A stretch of DNA of 64,000 nucleotides from JAGVSR01 sp963750715 (GTDB taxonomy: Bacteria; Pseudomonadota; Alphaproteobacteria; Rhizobiales; Hyphomicrobiaceae). Location: assembly GCA_963750715.1 (NCBI GenBank), contig CAVVRP010000003.1:77055-141054 (forward strand), in the 5' to 3' direction. The position numbers and the translations under genes are program-made. The notes beneath the pieces were generated by a model. It was given only the letters and a program-made list of their open reading frames with translations. It had not been told where the DNA came from and made no database searches. This document shows, one piece after another, positions 26,598 to 35,848 of this stretch (positions are counted from its first letter, which is position 1; each line of letters begins with the position of its first letter).

Positions 26598-29500
26598 ATG
26601 CCAGTCTTACGGCGCGCGAACATCTTCACCGTTCCAGCGGGCCGGCCGTTTCTCGATTGCCTGGCAAGCGCGATCCTGGCCGGTGCTTTGCCAACACCGG
26701 GCAGCACGCCGCCGAGCGAAATCGACCTGACGGGGGTCACGCTCATGCTGCCGACGCGGCGCGCCACGCGCGCCTTGCAGGAATCCTTTCTGCGCGTCAC
26801 CGGCGGGCGAGCCATGCTGTTGCCGCGCATCATCGCGATCTCCGAAGGTGACGAGGAACTGACGCTGCTGGCGGGCGCGGTGGGGCTCGGCTCGCTTGGC
26901 ACCGATGCCGACGGCATCGAGCCCGCCGTGTCGGCACTCGAACGGCGGCTGCTGTTGACACAGCTCGTGATGGCCTGGTCCGATGCCATGCGCCAGGTCG
27001 CGGGCGGCTTCAACAGCGATGGCGCACCGTTCGCCGCTGCAGGCGCCAGCACGCCTGCGCAGGCTGCCTTGCTTGCATCCGAGCTGGCGCGCCTGATGGA
27101 CATGGTGGAGACCGAGAACGCCAGCCTCGCGAACCTGCGCACCCTTGTGCCCGACGTCTTCTCCGAGCATTGGCAAAAGACGCTGCAGTTTCTCGAAATC
27201 ATCACCGCGCACTGGCCAGCCATACTGGCAACACGCGGCGCGACGTCTCCCGCGCTGCGCCGCAACAAGGTGATCCTCGCCGAAGCCGAACGGCTGCGCG
27301 CGCTGCCGCCGGCGGGACCAGTCATCGTCGCCGGCGTCACCGGCTCGGTCCCGGCCACCGTGCAACTGATCCGCGCCGTGATCGAACTGCCGAACGGAGC
27401 CGTCGTATTGCCGGCGCTGGACACCAATCTCGACGACGAGAGCTGGGACACGGTGCCATCGCATCCCGAGCATCCGCAGTTCGGCTTGAGAAAGCTTCTT
27501 GATGTGCTCGATCTGACGCGCGGGGACGTCCACGAACTTGCCGGGGCCGCTGCCGATGACCGGCGCACATCGCGGCAGGCTTTGATGAGCGAGGCGCTGC
27601 GGCCATCGGCAACCACGGCGCGCTGGCACACGTTCGCGGCTGACGCCCGGCTCAACTGGAACCCAGCGACGCTCGATGGCCTATCGCTGATCGAAGCCCA
27701 GAGTGCGCAGGACGAAGCCGAAACCATCGCGCTGATCCTGCGCGAGGCGGTTGAAACACCTTGCAGGACGGCGGCGCTCGTTTCGCCCGACCGCCTGCTC
27801 GCGCGCCGCGTCGCCAATCGTCTCGAGACATGGGGCATCCGCGTCGACGATTCCGCCGGGCGGCCGTTCGCCAAGACCGTGCCCGGCGCGTTCATGGAAC
27901 TCGTCATCTCGGCGCGGACATCGAACTTCGCGCCCTCCGACGTGATGGGGCTATTGAAGCATCCGCTGACGCGTCTCGGCCTCGATGCCTTTGCGGCGCG
28001 CCGCGCGGCCCGGGCACTGGAACTGATTGCGTTCCGCACGACCTTTCTCGGCGGCGGCCTGGCGGGTATCGACGCTGCGGTCGAAGCTGCCGCGCGCGAT
28101 GCAAAATCCGAAGCGCGCCAGCGCGCGCATCCGGCCGTGCGGCGGCTATGGGATGAGGATTGGGCCGGTGCCCGCCAGCTGTTGCGTCGGCTCGCCGAGG
28201 CCTTCGCGCCGCTGAACGGCTTGTTCGACAGCAACACGGCGCAACCGGTTGCCGCTCTGGCTCGCGCCCATCAGGCCGTGGCCGAAGCCCTGGCGCGGCT
28301 GCCGCAAGAACCCGGCGCAGCCGAGCCGCCGCCGTCACCTCTCTGGCTGAACGAGGCCGGAGAGGCCGCCGCCCGCTTCTTCGCCGGTTTGCTCGACGAA
28401 GCGATGCCAGAAATCAGAATTCTAGCGCCCGACTACGCCGACTTCTATCGCAGCCTGATCGTTGGAGAGAACGTGCGCCCGCGCGTACCCGTGCATCCGA
28501 GGCTGTCGATTTGGGGACCATTCGAAGCGCGGCTGCAGCAGCCCGATCTGGTCGTTCTGGGCTCTCTCAACGACGGAACGTGGCCGGAAGCCGCCGACCC
28601 CGGGCCGTGGCTCAGCCGTCCGATGCGGGCCAAGCTAGGGCTGCCGTCGCCGGAAGAAAAGATCGGCTATGCGGCGCACGACTTTGCCGCGCTGCTCGGC
28701 GCACCGCAGGTCGTGATGACACGGGCAGAGAAGGTTGACGGCGTGCCGACCGTTCCATCGCGCTGGCTGCTGCGGCTGAAGGCGCTTCTCGACGGCATCG
28801 GCCAAAGCAGTGCGCTGAAGCCTCAGACGCCGTGGCTGGGATGGGCGCTCGAGCGCGACCGCGTCAACCGAAAGCCACCCCTCGCCGTGCCCGAACCGCG
28901 TCCCGCCGTCGACATGCGTCCGCGCAAATTGTCGGTATCTCGCATCGAAACGTGGATTGCCAACCCCTACGCCATCTTCGCGCGCGAGATACTGGGACTG
29001 CAGCCGCTCGATCCGCTCGGCATGGATCCGGGCGCCGCCATGCAGGGCAACGTCATCCACGAGGCTCTGTCGCGTTTCTCCAAAGCCTATCCCGATGCGC
29101 TGCCGGCCGACACGGAGAAGTTGCTGGTGGCACTGTCAGAAGAGATTTTGGGCGAGTATGCGGCACACGCGCGCATCGCTGCGTTCTGGATGCCACGTTT
29201 TGCCCGTTTTGCAGCGTGGTTCGCGGCCTCGGAACCGGAACGGCGTCGCGGCGTAGCACGCGTTGTTGCCGAGACGAGCGGCAGCCTCGTTTTCGCCGCA
29301 CCCGGCGGGCCGTTCACTCTGACGGCCCGGGCCGACCGCATCGACATGACTGACAACGGCCTCGTGATCACCGACTACAAGACCAACAGAATTCCGGCCG
29401 ACAAGTTGGTCGCCGACGGCTTCGCCCCTCAGCTTCCACTCGAGGCGGCCATTGCTATGGGACTGGAACAGAAGTCGGGATTCGAGCACGTGCCGCCTGG

Positions 29501-29780
29501 GGCGGTCAGCGCGATCCGCTACATCCGAGCCTCGGGTGGCGAACCCCCTGGCGAGGAGCGGCCGGTCAGGAACATCAACGTCGCCGCAATCGCTGCCTCG
29601 ACGCTCGATGGGCTGAAACGCCACGTGGCCGCATTCGACGATCCGACGACGCCGTACCGGCCGCTGCGCCGGGCGCGCTTTTCCTATGATTACGATGGCT
29701 ATGCGCACCTGGCGCGCGTGGCCGAGTGGTCTGCCGAAACGGGCGAAGGCGAGCCTGACGGGGAAGGGGCGTCGTCATGA
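26598..29780 (+). CDS. addB: Double-strand break repair protein AddB
   Basis: About 1060 residues. The N-terminus (IFTVPAGRPFLDCLASAIL) matches alphaproteobacterial AddB. A degenerate helicase-like fold follows, and the C-terminal nuclease domain has DMTDNGLVITDYKTNRIP (PD-(D/E)XK Asp and Lys). It works with AddA to resect DNA ends for RecA. The ATG at 26598 lies after the murU stop; a GTG at 26565 would overlap murU by 17 bases. The 3' end overlaps addA by four bases (ATGA). The reading frame is uninterrupted. Confidence 0.95.
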   Translation: MPVLRRANIFTVPAGRPFLDCLASAILAGALPTPGSTPPSEIDLTGVTLMLPTRRATRALQESFLRVTGGRAMLLPRIIAISEGDEELTLLAGAVGLGSLGTDADGIEPAVSALERRLLLTQLVMAWSDAMRQVAGGFNSDGAPFAAAGASTPAQAALLASELARLMDMVETENASLANLRTLVPDVFSEHWQKTLQFLEIITAHWPAILATRGATSPALRRNKVILAEAERLRALPPAGPVIVAGVTGSVPATVQLIRAVIELPNGAVVLPALDTNLDDESWDTVPSHPEHPQFGLRKLLDVLDLTRGDVHELAGAAADDRRTSRQALMSEALRPSATTARWHTFAADARLNWNPATLDGLSLIEAQSAQDEAETIALILREAVETPCRTAALVSPDRLLARRVANRLETWGIRVDDSAGRPFAKTVPGAFMELVISARTSNFAPSDVMGLLKHPLTRLGLDAFAARRAARALELIAFRTTFLGGGLAGIDAAVEAAARDAKSEARQRAHPAVRRLWDEDWAGARQLLRRLAEAFAPLNGLFDSNTAQPVAALARAHQAVAEALARLPQEPGAAEPPPSPLWLNEAGEAAARFFAGLLDEAMPEIRILAPDYADFYRSLIVGENVRPRVPVHPRLSIWGPFEARLQQPDLVVLGSLNDGTWPEAADPGPWLSRPMRAKLGLPSPEEKIGYAAHDFAALLGAPQVVMTRAEKVDGVPTVPSRWLLRLKALLDGIGQSSALKPQTPWLGWALERDRVNRKPPLAVPEPRPAVDMRPRKLSVSRIETWIANPYAIFAREILGLQPLDPLGMDPGAAMQGNVIHEALSRFSKAYPDALPADTEKLLVALSEEILGEYAAHARIAAFWMPRFARFAAWFAASEPERRRGVARVVAETSGSLVFAAPGGPFTLTARADRIDMTDNGLVITDYKTNRIPADKLVADGFAPQLPLEAAIAMGLEQKSGFEHVPPGAVSAIRYIRASGGEPPGEERPVRNINVAAIAASTLDGLKRHVAAFDDPTTPYRPLRRARFSYDYDGYAHLARVAEWSAETGEGEPDGEGASS

Positions 29781-32700
29781 CAAATGCCTCGACGAGATCA
29801 GGTGCTGCAGCGCTCGCCGATACCGCCCGCCGGCAAGCGGAAGCCGCGGACCCGGAGGCCTCCGTCTGGGTCAGCGCCAACGCCGGCACCGGCAAGACGC
29901 ACGTGCTGACCATGCGTGTTCTGCGCCTGATGCTGTCGGGCACCGCACCGGAACGTATCCTCTGTCTCACATACACCAAGGCCGCTGCCGCCGAGATGTC
30001 GAAACGCGTCTTCGGTGAACTTGCCAAATGGGTGACACAGGCCGACCACGACCTTGTGCAGACCCTTGTCGAACTCCTCGGTCGCAAACCCGCAGCATTC
30101 GAGATCGCACGCGCGCGCACGCTGTTCACGGCGACTATCGAGACGCCCGGCGGCCTTAAGGTACAGACGATCCATGCCTTCGCCGAGCGCCTACTGAAGC
30201 GCTTCCCGCTCGAGGCGGGCGTTCCGCCGGGGTTCGATATTCTGGACGATACCGAGGCGATCACTCTTCGCCGTCAGGCGATCAACTCGACGCTGGCGCA
30301 GGCCGCGGGTGGCCGGGATGGCGCCCTCGCCGAGGCTCTCAAAGCCGCGATCACCTATGCGGCCGGCGAGCGGTTCGACGAGATCCTCACCGAGGCGCTC
30401 AAGCATCGCGAATGGCTCGACGCGGCGATACGACTGGAAGGCGACGCCCAGCGCGCGCCGATCGGCCTCGCCGGCGTCGAGCGGCTGATGCGCCGGCACT
30501 TCGGCGTGCGGGACGGCGCGACGCGCAATTCGACCGCCGAGGAGATCAGGGCGCTGTTTCCAGCCTGCCAGCTCGAGCGCATTCGCGACTGTTTAAGGGG
30601 TGGAGGGAAAACGGACTTCGGCCGCGGCGAACATATCGCTACGGCGCTGGCCGCCGCGTCCCCTGTCGATTTCGCCGAAGCATTGCACGACGTGTTCTTC
30701 AAGTCGGATGGCGATCTGCGCGACAAGTTCCTGACGAAAAGACTCGCTGCCGAGCACCCCGATATCGAACCGACGCTGTCGCAGGTGCAGCCGCGTTATG
30801 CCGCCCTGTACGCAGAGATGCAAAGCGCCGCCGTCGTTTCGGCGACCATGGCCCTGCATCGCCTCGCCATCGCGGTTCTGCAGCGCTACAGCGAGGCCAA
30901 GGCGCGCCGCGCTGCGCTCGACTTCGAGGACCTCATCGATCGCACGCGGCAGCTCCTGATACGATCGAACTCGGTGAAATGGACCCAGCACAAACTCGAT
31001 GGCGGCATCGAGCACATCCTCGTCGACGAAAGCCAGGACACGAGCCCCAATCAGTGGAGCATCATCGAGAACTTCGCCTGCGATCTCTTTTCGATGACAA
31101 CGGCGAGTACGGTTCGCCGCACTTTGTTCGCCGTCGGAGACGAGAAGCAGTCAATTTATTCATTCCAGGGTGCGAAACCCGAGATGTTTTCCAAGATGGG
31201 GAACACTTTCGAGAGCCAGACCGAATTCCTCTCCTTGCCGTGGCGGCGCATTACGCTCGACGTGTCTTTTCGAACGGTTACGCCGGTTCTGGAAGCGGTC
31301 GACGCCGTGTTCGCCGATCCGACGCGCACGCGCGGGGTTCCCACCGGCGAAGGTGGAATGCGTCATATCGCGCGGCGGGTCGGGCAAGCTGGCAGCATCG
31401 AGATCTGGCCTTCGGAAGCCTATGTCGACGTGCCCCCGACGGATGCTTGGTCGCCGCTGGAAGAAGGCTCGGCCTCGCTGCCGGTGACGCGGCTCGCAGC
31501 GAGGATCGCCGACACCATCGGCGGCTGGATTGGCAAGCGCATACTTGACTCGCAGGGTCGGCCGATCCGTGCCGGCGACATCCTGATCCTGGTTCGCAAG
31601 CGCCGTCCGTTCGCGGGGCCCATGGTCGCGGCGCTCAAAGCGCGCGGCATTCCGGTGGCGGGCGCGGATCGCATCCAATTGACCGAGCACATCGCCGTGC
31701 AGGACCTGCTGTCACTCGGCGATTTCCTGACACTGCCTGAAGATGACCTGGCGCTCGCCGAAGTCTTGAAGAGCCCGATCTTCGATCTCGACGACGACGA
31801 TCTGCTGGCCATCGCACACGGCCGGCGCGGAACGCTGTGGAAGGCGCTTCTCGACAACCGGACCGCGAAGTCCAGCTACGCCCACGCCGCAGATATGCTG
31901 AAGCGCTGGCGTAAGGCGGCGGACTTTACTCCGCCGTTCGAATTCTGGGCCTCACTTCTCGAACGAGACGGTGTTCGCAAGGCGATGCTGGCGCAACTCG
32001 GGCCCGACGCAGCCGATCCGCTCGATGAGTTCCTGAACCTTGCTCTGACTTATGACGACGGCGCACCGCCGTCGCTGCCGGGCTTCATGTTCTGGCTGCG
32101 CGACGGCACGCGGGAGATCAAGCGCGACATGGAGTATGGCCGCGATGAGGTGCGCATCATGACGGTGCACGGCGCCAAGGGTTTGGAGGCGCCGATCGTC
32201 TTTCTGCCCGATACCTGCTCCGCCGGCGCATCGAGCCGTCAGGGTGGCCGCCCGATAAAGATGCCGGGAATAAAGCGACCCGACGGAACGCCGGCGCCGT
32301 TCGTCTGGCCGGTGACGGGCAAGGCGAAGCTTGAGCCGATCGTCGCAGCAAGGACAGCCCTTGCCCAAGCCGATACCGAGGAGCGCCATCGCCTGCTCTA
32401 CGTTGCCATGACGCGCGCGCGCGATCACCTCGTCGTCGCGGGCTTCGAAGGCAAGAGGGGGCGCGAGCCGGGCTGCTGGTATGATCTCATCGCAGAGTCG
32501 ATCGCAGGTCGTGCTGAACCGGTTGCCGATGCCCAGGCACCACGTGCGCGCATCTCAACGGCTCAGACCGCACCGACCGAGCGCGACAGGAGTTCAGTCA
32601 GTTCGACGCAAGCGCGTGCCGAACCGCCGGCGTGGGTGGCCAAGCTCGCGCCGCGTGAGCCGCAGCTGACCGTGCCGCTCGCTCCGTCGCGGCTTGCACC

Positions 32701-33346
32701 CTATGAGACCGACGACACTGGCGAACCCGTCCCAGGGCCGCCACCGCGCGATAGCCTCGAAGAGCCCGTCGTGCAGCCGCCGGCCACTCTGGCCGATCAG
32801 GGCCGCTTCCTGCGGGGTACCCTGACGCATGCCCTGCTGGAGCATCTGCCATCGTTGCCGGCGGCGTCGCGCGAAACAGCGGCCAAGACCTTCGTGAAGG
32901 CGCGCGGGCACGGCCTGACGCCGCGCGTCCAGACCGGCATCGTCAAGGAGGCGTTCGGTATCCTTAACCATCCCGTGTTCGCGCCGCTGTTTGCAATGGG
33001 CAGCCGAGCGGAGGTGGCCATCGTTGCCGAGATTCCAAGGTCTTCAGGCCATGGGCCGGCGCTGCGTCTGACGGGGCAGATCGACCGCCTGGCCGTTACA
33101 CATCGAGACGTGCTGATCGTCGACTACAAAACCAACCGCCCATCGCCACGGGAGCCCGAGGCTGTGGCGGACGTCTATCTGTATCAGTTGGCGGCCTACA
33201 GGCTGGCAATCGAGCAGATTTATCCCGGCCGCACCGTGCGTGCCGCAATTCTGTGGACCGATGGCCCGCATCTCATGGAGATCCCAGCGAAACTGCTGAG
33301 CAGCTATGCAGCGCGCCTGTGGGACCTCGACGTTGGCCCGCCTTGA
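29777..33346 (+). CDS. addA: Double-strand break repair helicase-nuclease AddA
   Basis: 1189 residues. UvrD-type helicase motifs: SANAGTGKTHVLTMRVL (Walker A), LDFEDLI, HILVDESQDTSPNQW (Walker B), GDEKQSIYSFQGA, MTVHGAKGLEAP and RLLYVAMTRARDHL. The C-terminal RecB-like nuclease carries LIVDYKTNRPSP. With AddB it replaces RecBCD in this group. Intact over 3.57 kb, in contrast to the indel-rich segments nearby. Followed by trxA after 83 bases. Confidence 0.97.
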   Translation: MTNASTRSGAAALADTARRQAEAADPEASVWVSANAGTGKTHVLTMRVLRLMLSGTAPERILCLTYTKAAAAEMSKRVFGELAKWVTQADHDLVQTLVELLGRKPAAFEIARARTLFTATIETPGGLKVQTIHAFAERLLKRFPLEAGVPPGFDILDDTEAITLRRQAINSTLAQAAGGRDGALAEALKAAITYAAGERFDEILTEALKHREWLDAAIRLEGDAQRAPIGLAGVERLMRRHFGVRDGATRNSTAEEIRALFPACQLERIRDCLRGGGKTDFGRGEHIATALAAASPVDFAEALHDVFFKSDGDLRDKFLTKRLAAEHPDIEPTLSQVQPRYAALYAEMQSAAVVSATMALHRLAIAVLQRYSEAKARRAALDFEDLIDRTRQLLIRSNSVKWTQHKLDGGIEHILVDESQDTSPNQWSIIENFACDLFSMTTASTVRRTLFAVGDEKQSIYSFQGAKPEMFSKMGNTFESQTEFLSLPWRRITLDVSFRTVTPVLEAVDAVFADPTRTRGVPTGEGGMRHIARRVGQAGSIEIWPSEAYVDVPPTDAWSPLEEGSASLPVTRLAARIADTIGGWIGKRILDSQGRPIRAGDILILVRKRRPFAGPMVAALKARGIPVAGADRIQLTEHIAVQDLLSLGDFLTLPEDDLALAEVLKSPIFDLDDDDLLAIAHGRRGTLWKALLDNRTAKSSYAHAADMLKRWRKAADFTPPFEFWASLLERDGVRKAMLAQLGPDAADPLDEFLNLALTYDDGAPPSLPGFMFWLRDGTREIKRDMEYGRDEVRIMTVHGAKGLEAPIVFLPDTCSAGASSRQGGRPIKMPGIKRPDGTPAPFVWPVTGKAKLEPIVAARTALAQADTEERHRLLYVAMTRARDHLVVAGFEGKRGREPGCWYDLIAESIAGRAEPVADAQAPRARISTAQTAPTERDRSSVSSTQARAEPPAWVAKLAPREPQLTVPLAPSRLAPYETDDTGEPVPGPPPRDSLEEPVVQPPATLADQGRFLRGTLTHALLEHLPSLPAASRETAAKTFVKARGHGLTPRVQTGIVKEAFGILNHPVFAPLFAMGSRAEVAIVAEIPRSSGHGPALRLTGQIDRLAVTHRDVLIVDYKTNRPSPREPEAVADVYLYQLAAYRLAIEQIYPGRTVRAAILWTDGPHLMEIPAKLLSSYAARLWDLDVGPP

Positions 33347-33429
33347 CGGACTGTGGCGGCCTACCTAGTTATGGGGGCCGTGAATTTTCCACCGACTCCA
33401 AGCGGGAGCCGCTGGCAGGAGAACACCAA

Positions 33430-33762
33430 ATGGCCAATACGCCCGCAGTTTCCGACAAGACGTTCGACGACGAGGTTCTGAAGTCGACCGAGCCCGTCGT
33501 CGTCGATTTCTTCGCCGAATGGTGCGGGCCGTGCAAGGCGATGGCCCCCGCGCTCGATCAGGTTGCCGCCGAGATGAAGGGGAAAGTCAAGGTGGTGAAG
33601 GTTGATGTCGACCAGAACCCCGGCATTACTGCCAAGTACGGCATCCGGGCCATGCCGACGCTGATGATCTTCAAGGACGGTAAGGTCGCCGCCCAGCATG
33701 TCGGCGCTCTGGTGCAGAAGAAGAAGCTCGAGGACTGGGTTACAGGATCGATCGTCGCCTAA
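33430..33762 (+). CDS. trxA: Thioredoxin
   Basis: 110 residues with the redox site FFAEWCGPCKAMAP and the cis-proline loop IRAMPTLMIF. The start at MANTPAVSD has AGGAG nine bases upstream; longer in-frame ORF starts overlap addA downstream sequence and are unlikely. General cytosolic disulfide reductase. Classical addA-trxA order of Rhizobiales; a perfect terminator follows. Confidence 0.97.
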   Translation: MANTPAVSDKTFDDEVLKSTEPVVVDFFAEWCGPCKAMAPALDQVAAEMKGKVKVVKVDVDQNPGITAKYGIRAMPTLMIFKDGKVAAQHVGALVQKKKLEDWVTGSIVA

Positions 33763-33794
33763 GTCGAGCCGCGCTCGAACTCGGAATGCATCAG

Positions 33795-33822
33795 GCCCCG
33801 CGATTTCGATCGCGGGGCTTTT
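33795..33822 (+). terminator. Rho-independent terminator after trxA
   Basis: Perfect 10-bp stem GCCCCGCGAT / ATCGCGGGGC with a TTCG loop and four Ts. It closes the addB-addA-trxA transcript and marks the left edge of the methylamine island. Confidence 0.92.
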
Positions 33823-34146
33823 GATTTGTGCGAACAAGGATCATTTTCAGTGTTTAATGGCAGGCAAGTCTTTTGACTTGAGAGAAAAAGTGCGGCAGAG
33901 TTGCGCGCGTTCGTTCCCGCGTGCTGCTCCAGGGCATCCCCGGCGACGACGCCGCCCGAAGATAGGGGGAAACATGGCGAGATCGCGGACGCTCTGTCGA
34001 CGCCGCGGCAGGCCCTCAGGCCAGCCGGTCTCCCTTATTCCATCCTGCATTCGATGGTGGCGGGCGCACCCCTCCATCCGCGCCGCGTTCCGATGCCGGC
34101 GTGCTGTTGAACCCACCTTCCAACACAACAAGGGAGACTGGACTCC
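33823..34146. promoter_or_regulatory. Promoter region before the GcvT-like gene
   Basis: No ORF with protein character. An AAGGGAG ribosome-binding site lies upstream of the next start. No clear promoter pair found. Confidence 0.3.
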
Positions 34147-35283
34147 ATGACGATGTCTTGGCGTTATTCAGCGATTGCGGACCGGCATCGCGCCCTCGGG
34201 TCGAAACTCGAGGACTGGAACGGCATGGGGACGACCTGGTCATACGACAGCGTTGAACTGGCCGATGGTCATGAGGCGATCCGCACCAAAGCCGGCCTGA
34301 TGGATGTCTCGGGCCTGAAGAAGATCCACGTCACCGGCCCGCACGCCCACGCCCTGCTCTGGTACGCCACCACGCGCGACGTCACTAAAATCCCACCTGG
34401 CCGCTCGAGCTACGCCTGCATGCTGAACGAACAAGGCAAGTTCGCCGACGATTGCATTCTCTACCGCACCGGCCCCAACGCCTGGATGGTGGTGCACGGA
34501 TCGGGCGCCGGCCAGCAACTGCTGCAGTCTCAGGCCGAGGGGCGTTACGTTTCGCTGCAATTCGACGACGATCTGCACGATCTGTCGCTGCAGGGCCCGC
34601 TCGCGGTCGACTATCTCGCCAAGCATGTGCCCGGCATTCGAGACGTCAAGTACTTCCATCACACGCAGACGACGCTGTTCGGCAAGCCGGTGATGATCTC
34701 GCGCACCGGATACACCGGCGAGCGCGGTTTTGAGATCTTCTGCAAGGCCGAGGATGTACCGCTGATCTGGGATACCATCCTCAGCGAAGGCAAACCGATG
34801 GGCATCATTCCGTGCGCCTTCACCGTGCTCGACTGGCTTCGCACCGAGAGCTACTTGCTGTTCTATCCCTACGACAACTCCGAAATGTATCCGTTCGAGA
34901 ACGAAGGCCCCGGCGATACGCTGTGGGAGCTCGGTCTCGACTTCACGGTATCGCCCGGCAAGCAGGGTTTCCGCGGGGCCGAGGAGCACTACCGCCTCAA
35001 GGGCAAGGAGCGTTTCAAGATCTTCGGCCTGCTGATCGATGGCACTACGGCACCCGACGGCGGCTCGATCGTCACCATGAACGGCAAGCCCGCTGGCGTC
35101 GTGACATGCGCCATGCACTCGCGCCTCACCGGCAAGACGATGGCTATCGCTCGCCTGTCGGTGCCAGCCGCAGTACATGGCACCAAACTCGCGATCACGG
35201 GCAAAAACGTCGAAACGTCGGCGATTGCCCACACGCTTCCCTTCGACGATCCGCAGAAGAAGAAGCGCACGGCGGTCGGCTGA
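34147..35283 (+). CDS. GcvT-like folate-binding aminomethyltransferase, methylamine cluster
   Basis: 378 residues with the GcvT fold: GLMDVSGLKKIHVTGPHA, the folate loop SRTGYTGERGFEIFCK and a C-terminal barrel domain. GcvT-like proteins bind tetrahydrofolate. In heme-dependent dimethylamine monooxygenase clusters a protein of this type is encoded with the oxygenase and is thought to capture formaldehyde as 5,10-methylene-THF. Here it lies on the opposite strand, convergent with the tdm-cupin end, so it is transcribed separately. A glycine-cleavage role is unlikely because gcvH and gcvP are absent. Confidence 0.82.
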   Translation: MTMSWRYSAIADRHRALGSKLEDWNGMGTTWSYDSVELADGHEAIRTKAGLMDVSGLKKIHVTGPHAHALLWYATTRDVTKIPPGRSSYACMLNEQGKFADDCILYRTGPNAWMVVHGSGAGQQLLQSQAEGRYVSLQFDDDLHDLSLQGPLAVDYLAKHVPGIRDVKYFHHTQTTLFGKPVMISRTGYTGERGFEIFCKAEDVPLIWDTILSEGKPMGIIPCAFTVLDWLRTESYLLFYPYDNSEMYPFENEGPGDTLWELGLDFTVSPGKQGFRGAEEHYRLKGKERFKIFGLLIDGTTAPDGGSIVTMNGKPAGVVTCAMHSRLTGKTMAIARLSVPAAVHGTKLAITGKNVETSAIAHTLPFDDPQKKKRTAVG

Positions 35284-35313
35284 TCGACCGCCGCACACGA
35301 TGGCAAAATGAAA

Positions 35314-35345
35314 GGGGCCGGGCCGCTGTCCGGCCCTCTTGTTTT
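35314..35345. terminator. Hairpin terminator between convergent genes
   Basis: Stem GGGCCGG / CCGGCCC with an eight-base loop, followed by TCTTGTTTTC. It lies between the GcvT-like gene and the cupin gene and probably ends the plus transcript. Confidence 0.7.
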
Positions 35346-35357
35346 CAAGGCGCGCCG

Positions 35358-35848
35358 TCAGTCACGATTGACGAGTTGACCGGCGACGCGGGTGAAATGC
35401 GAGGTCAGCTGCGCCTTCGTGTCGGCATCAAGCCCGACCCGCTGGACTAAAGGTTTTCCCTCCGGCGCCTCCACGAATACGGCAAGCGTGCAGCCCGTCT
35501 GCGTCGTGGAACTGTGCTGGGTGCCTATCCTCAGTAGCACCAGATTGCCGGTGCGGTAGACCGTTCCGTCGTTGTCGATCAACTCGCCATCGAGAACAAG
35601 GAACTGCTCGTCGCAGGTATGCTCATGCGGCTGCGAAACCGCGCCCGGCTCCATGCGATAGATATGAAAGCCAACGCCAAGCGGACGCGCATCGTCGAAT
35701 TGCAGCACCGATTGCAAAGGCAAAGGCGCGCCATCGACGATGAATGGCCGGAACGGCGCCGACTTGATGTTGGCGACGAGGCGCTTCGACTTGTCACTTC
35801 AAACGAAACTCCCTCGACCCGTTCATCGACCGTGCCGGCCAACTCCAC
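35358..35848 (-). CDS. Cupin-domain protein, coupled to tdm (one frameshift)
   Basis: Cupin core with the metal-binding pattern GAVSQPHEHTCDEQFLVLDGE (two His, one Glu) and GTQHSSTTQTG. The likely GTG start at 35848 overlaps the tdm stop by one base (TAGTG). The first ~19 residues are in another frame than the cupin core; a change near 35798 joins MELAGTVDERVEGVSFEV to SKRLVANIKSAPFRPFIVDG. Without the shift only a TTG start at 35723 exists. As the last gene of the methylamine operon it may bind a metal or a pathway intermediate; role unknown. Confidence 0.6.

Noticed and set aside
26285..28237. 650-residue open frame on the minus strand
   Set aside because: Antisense to addB, Ser/Arg-rich low-complexity composition typical of GC-rich shadow frames.
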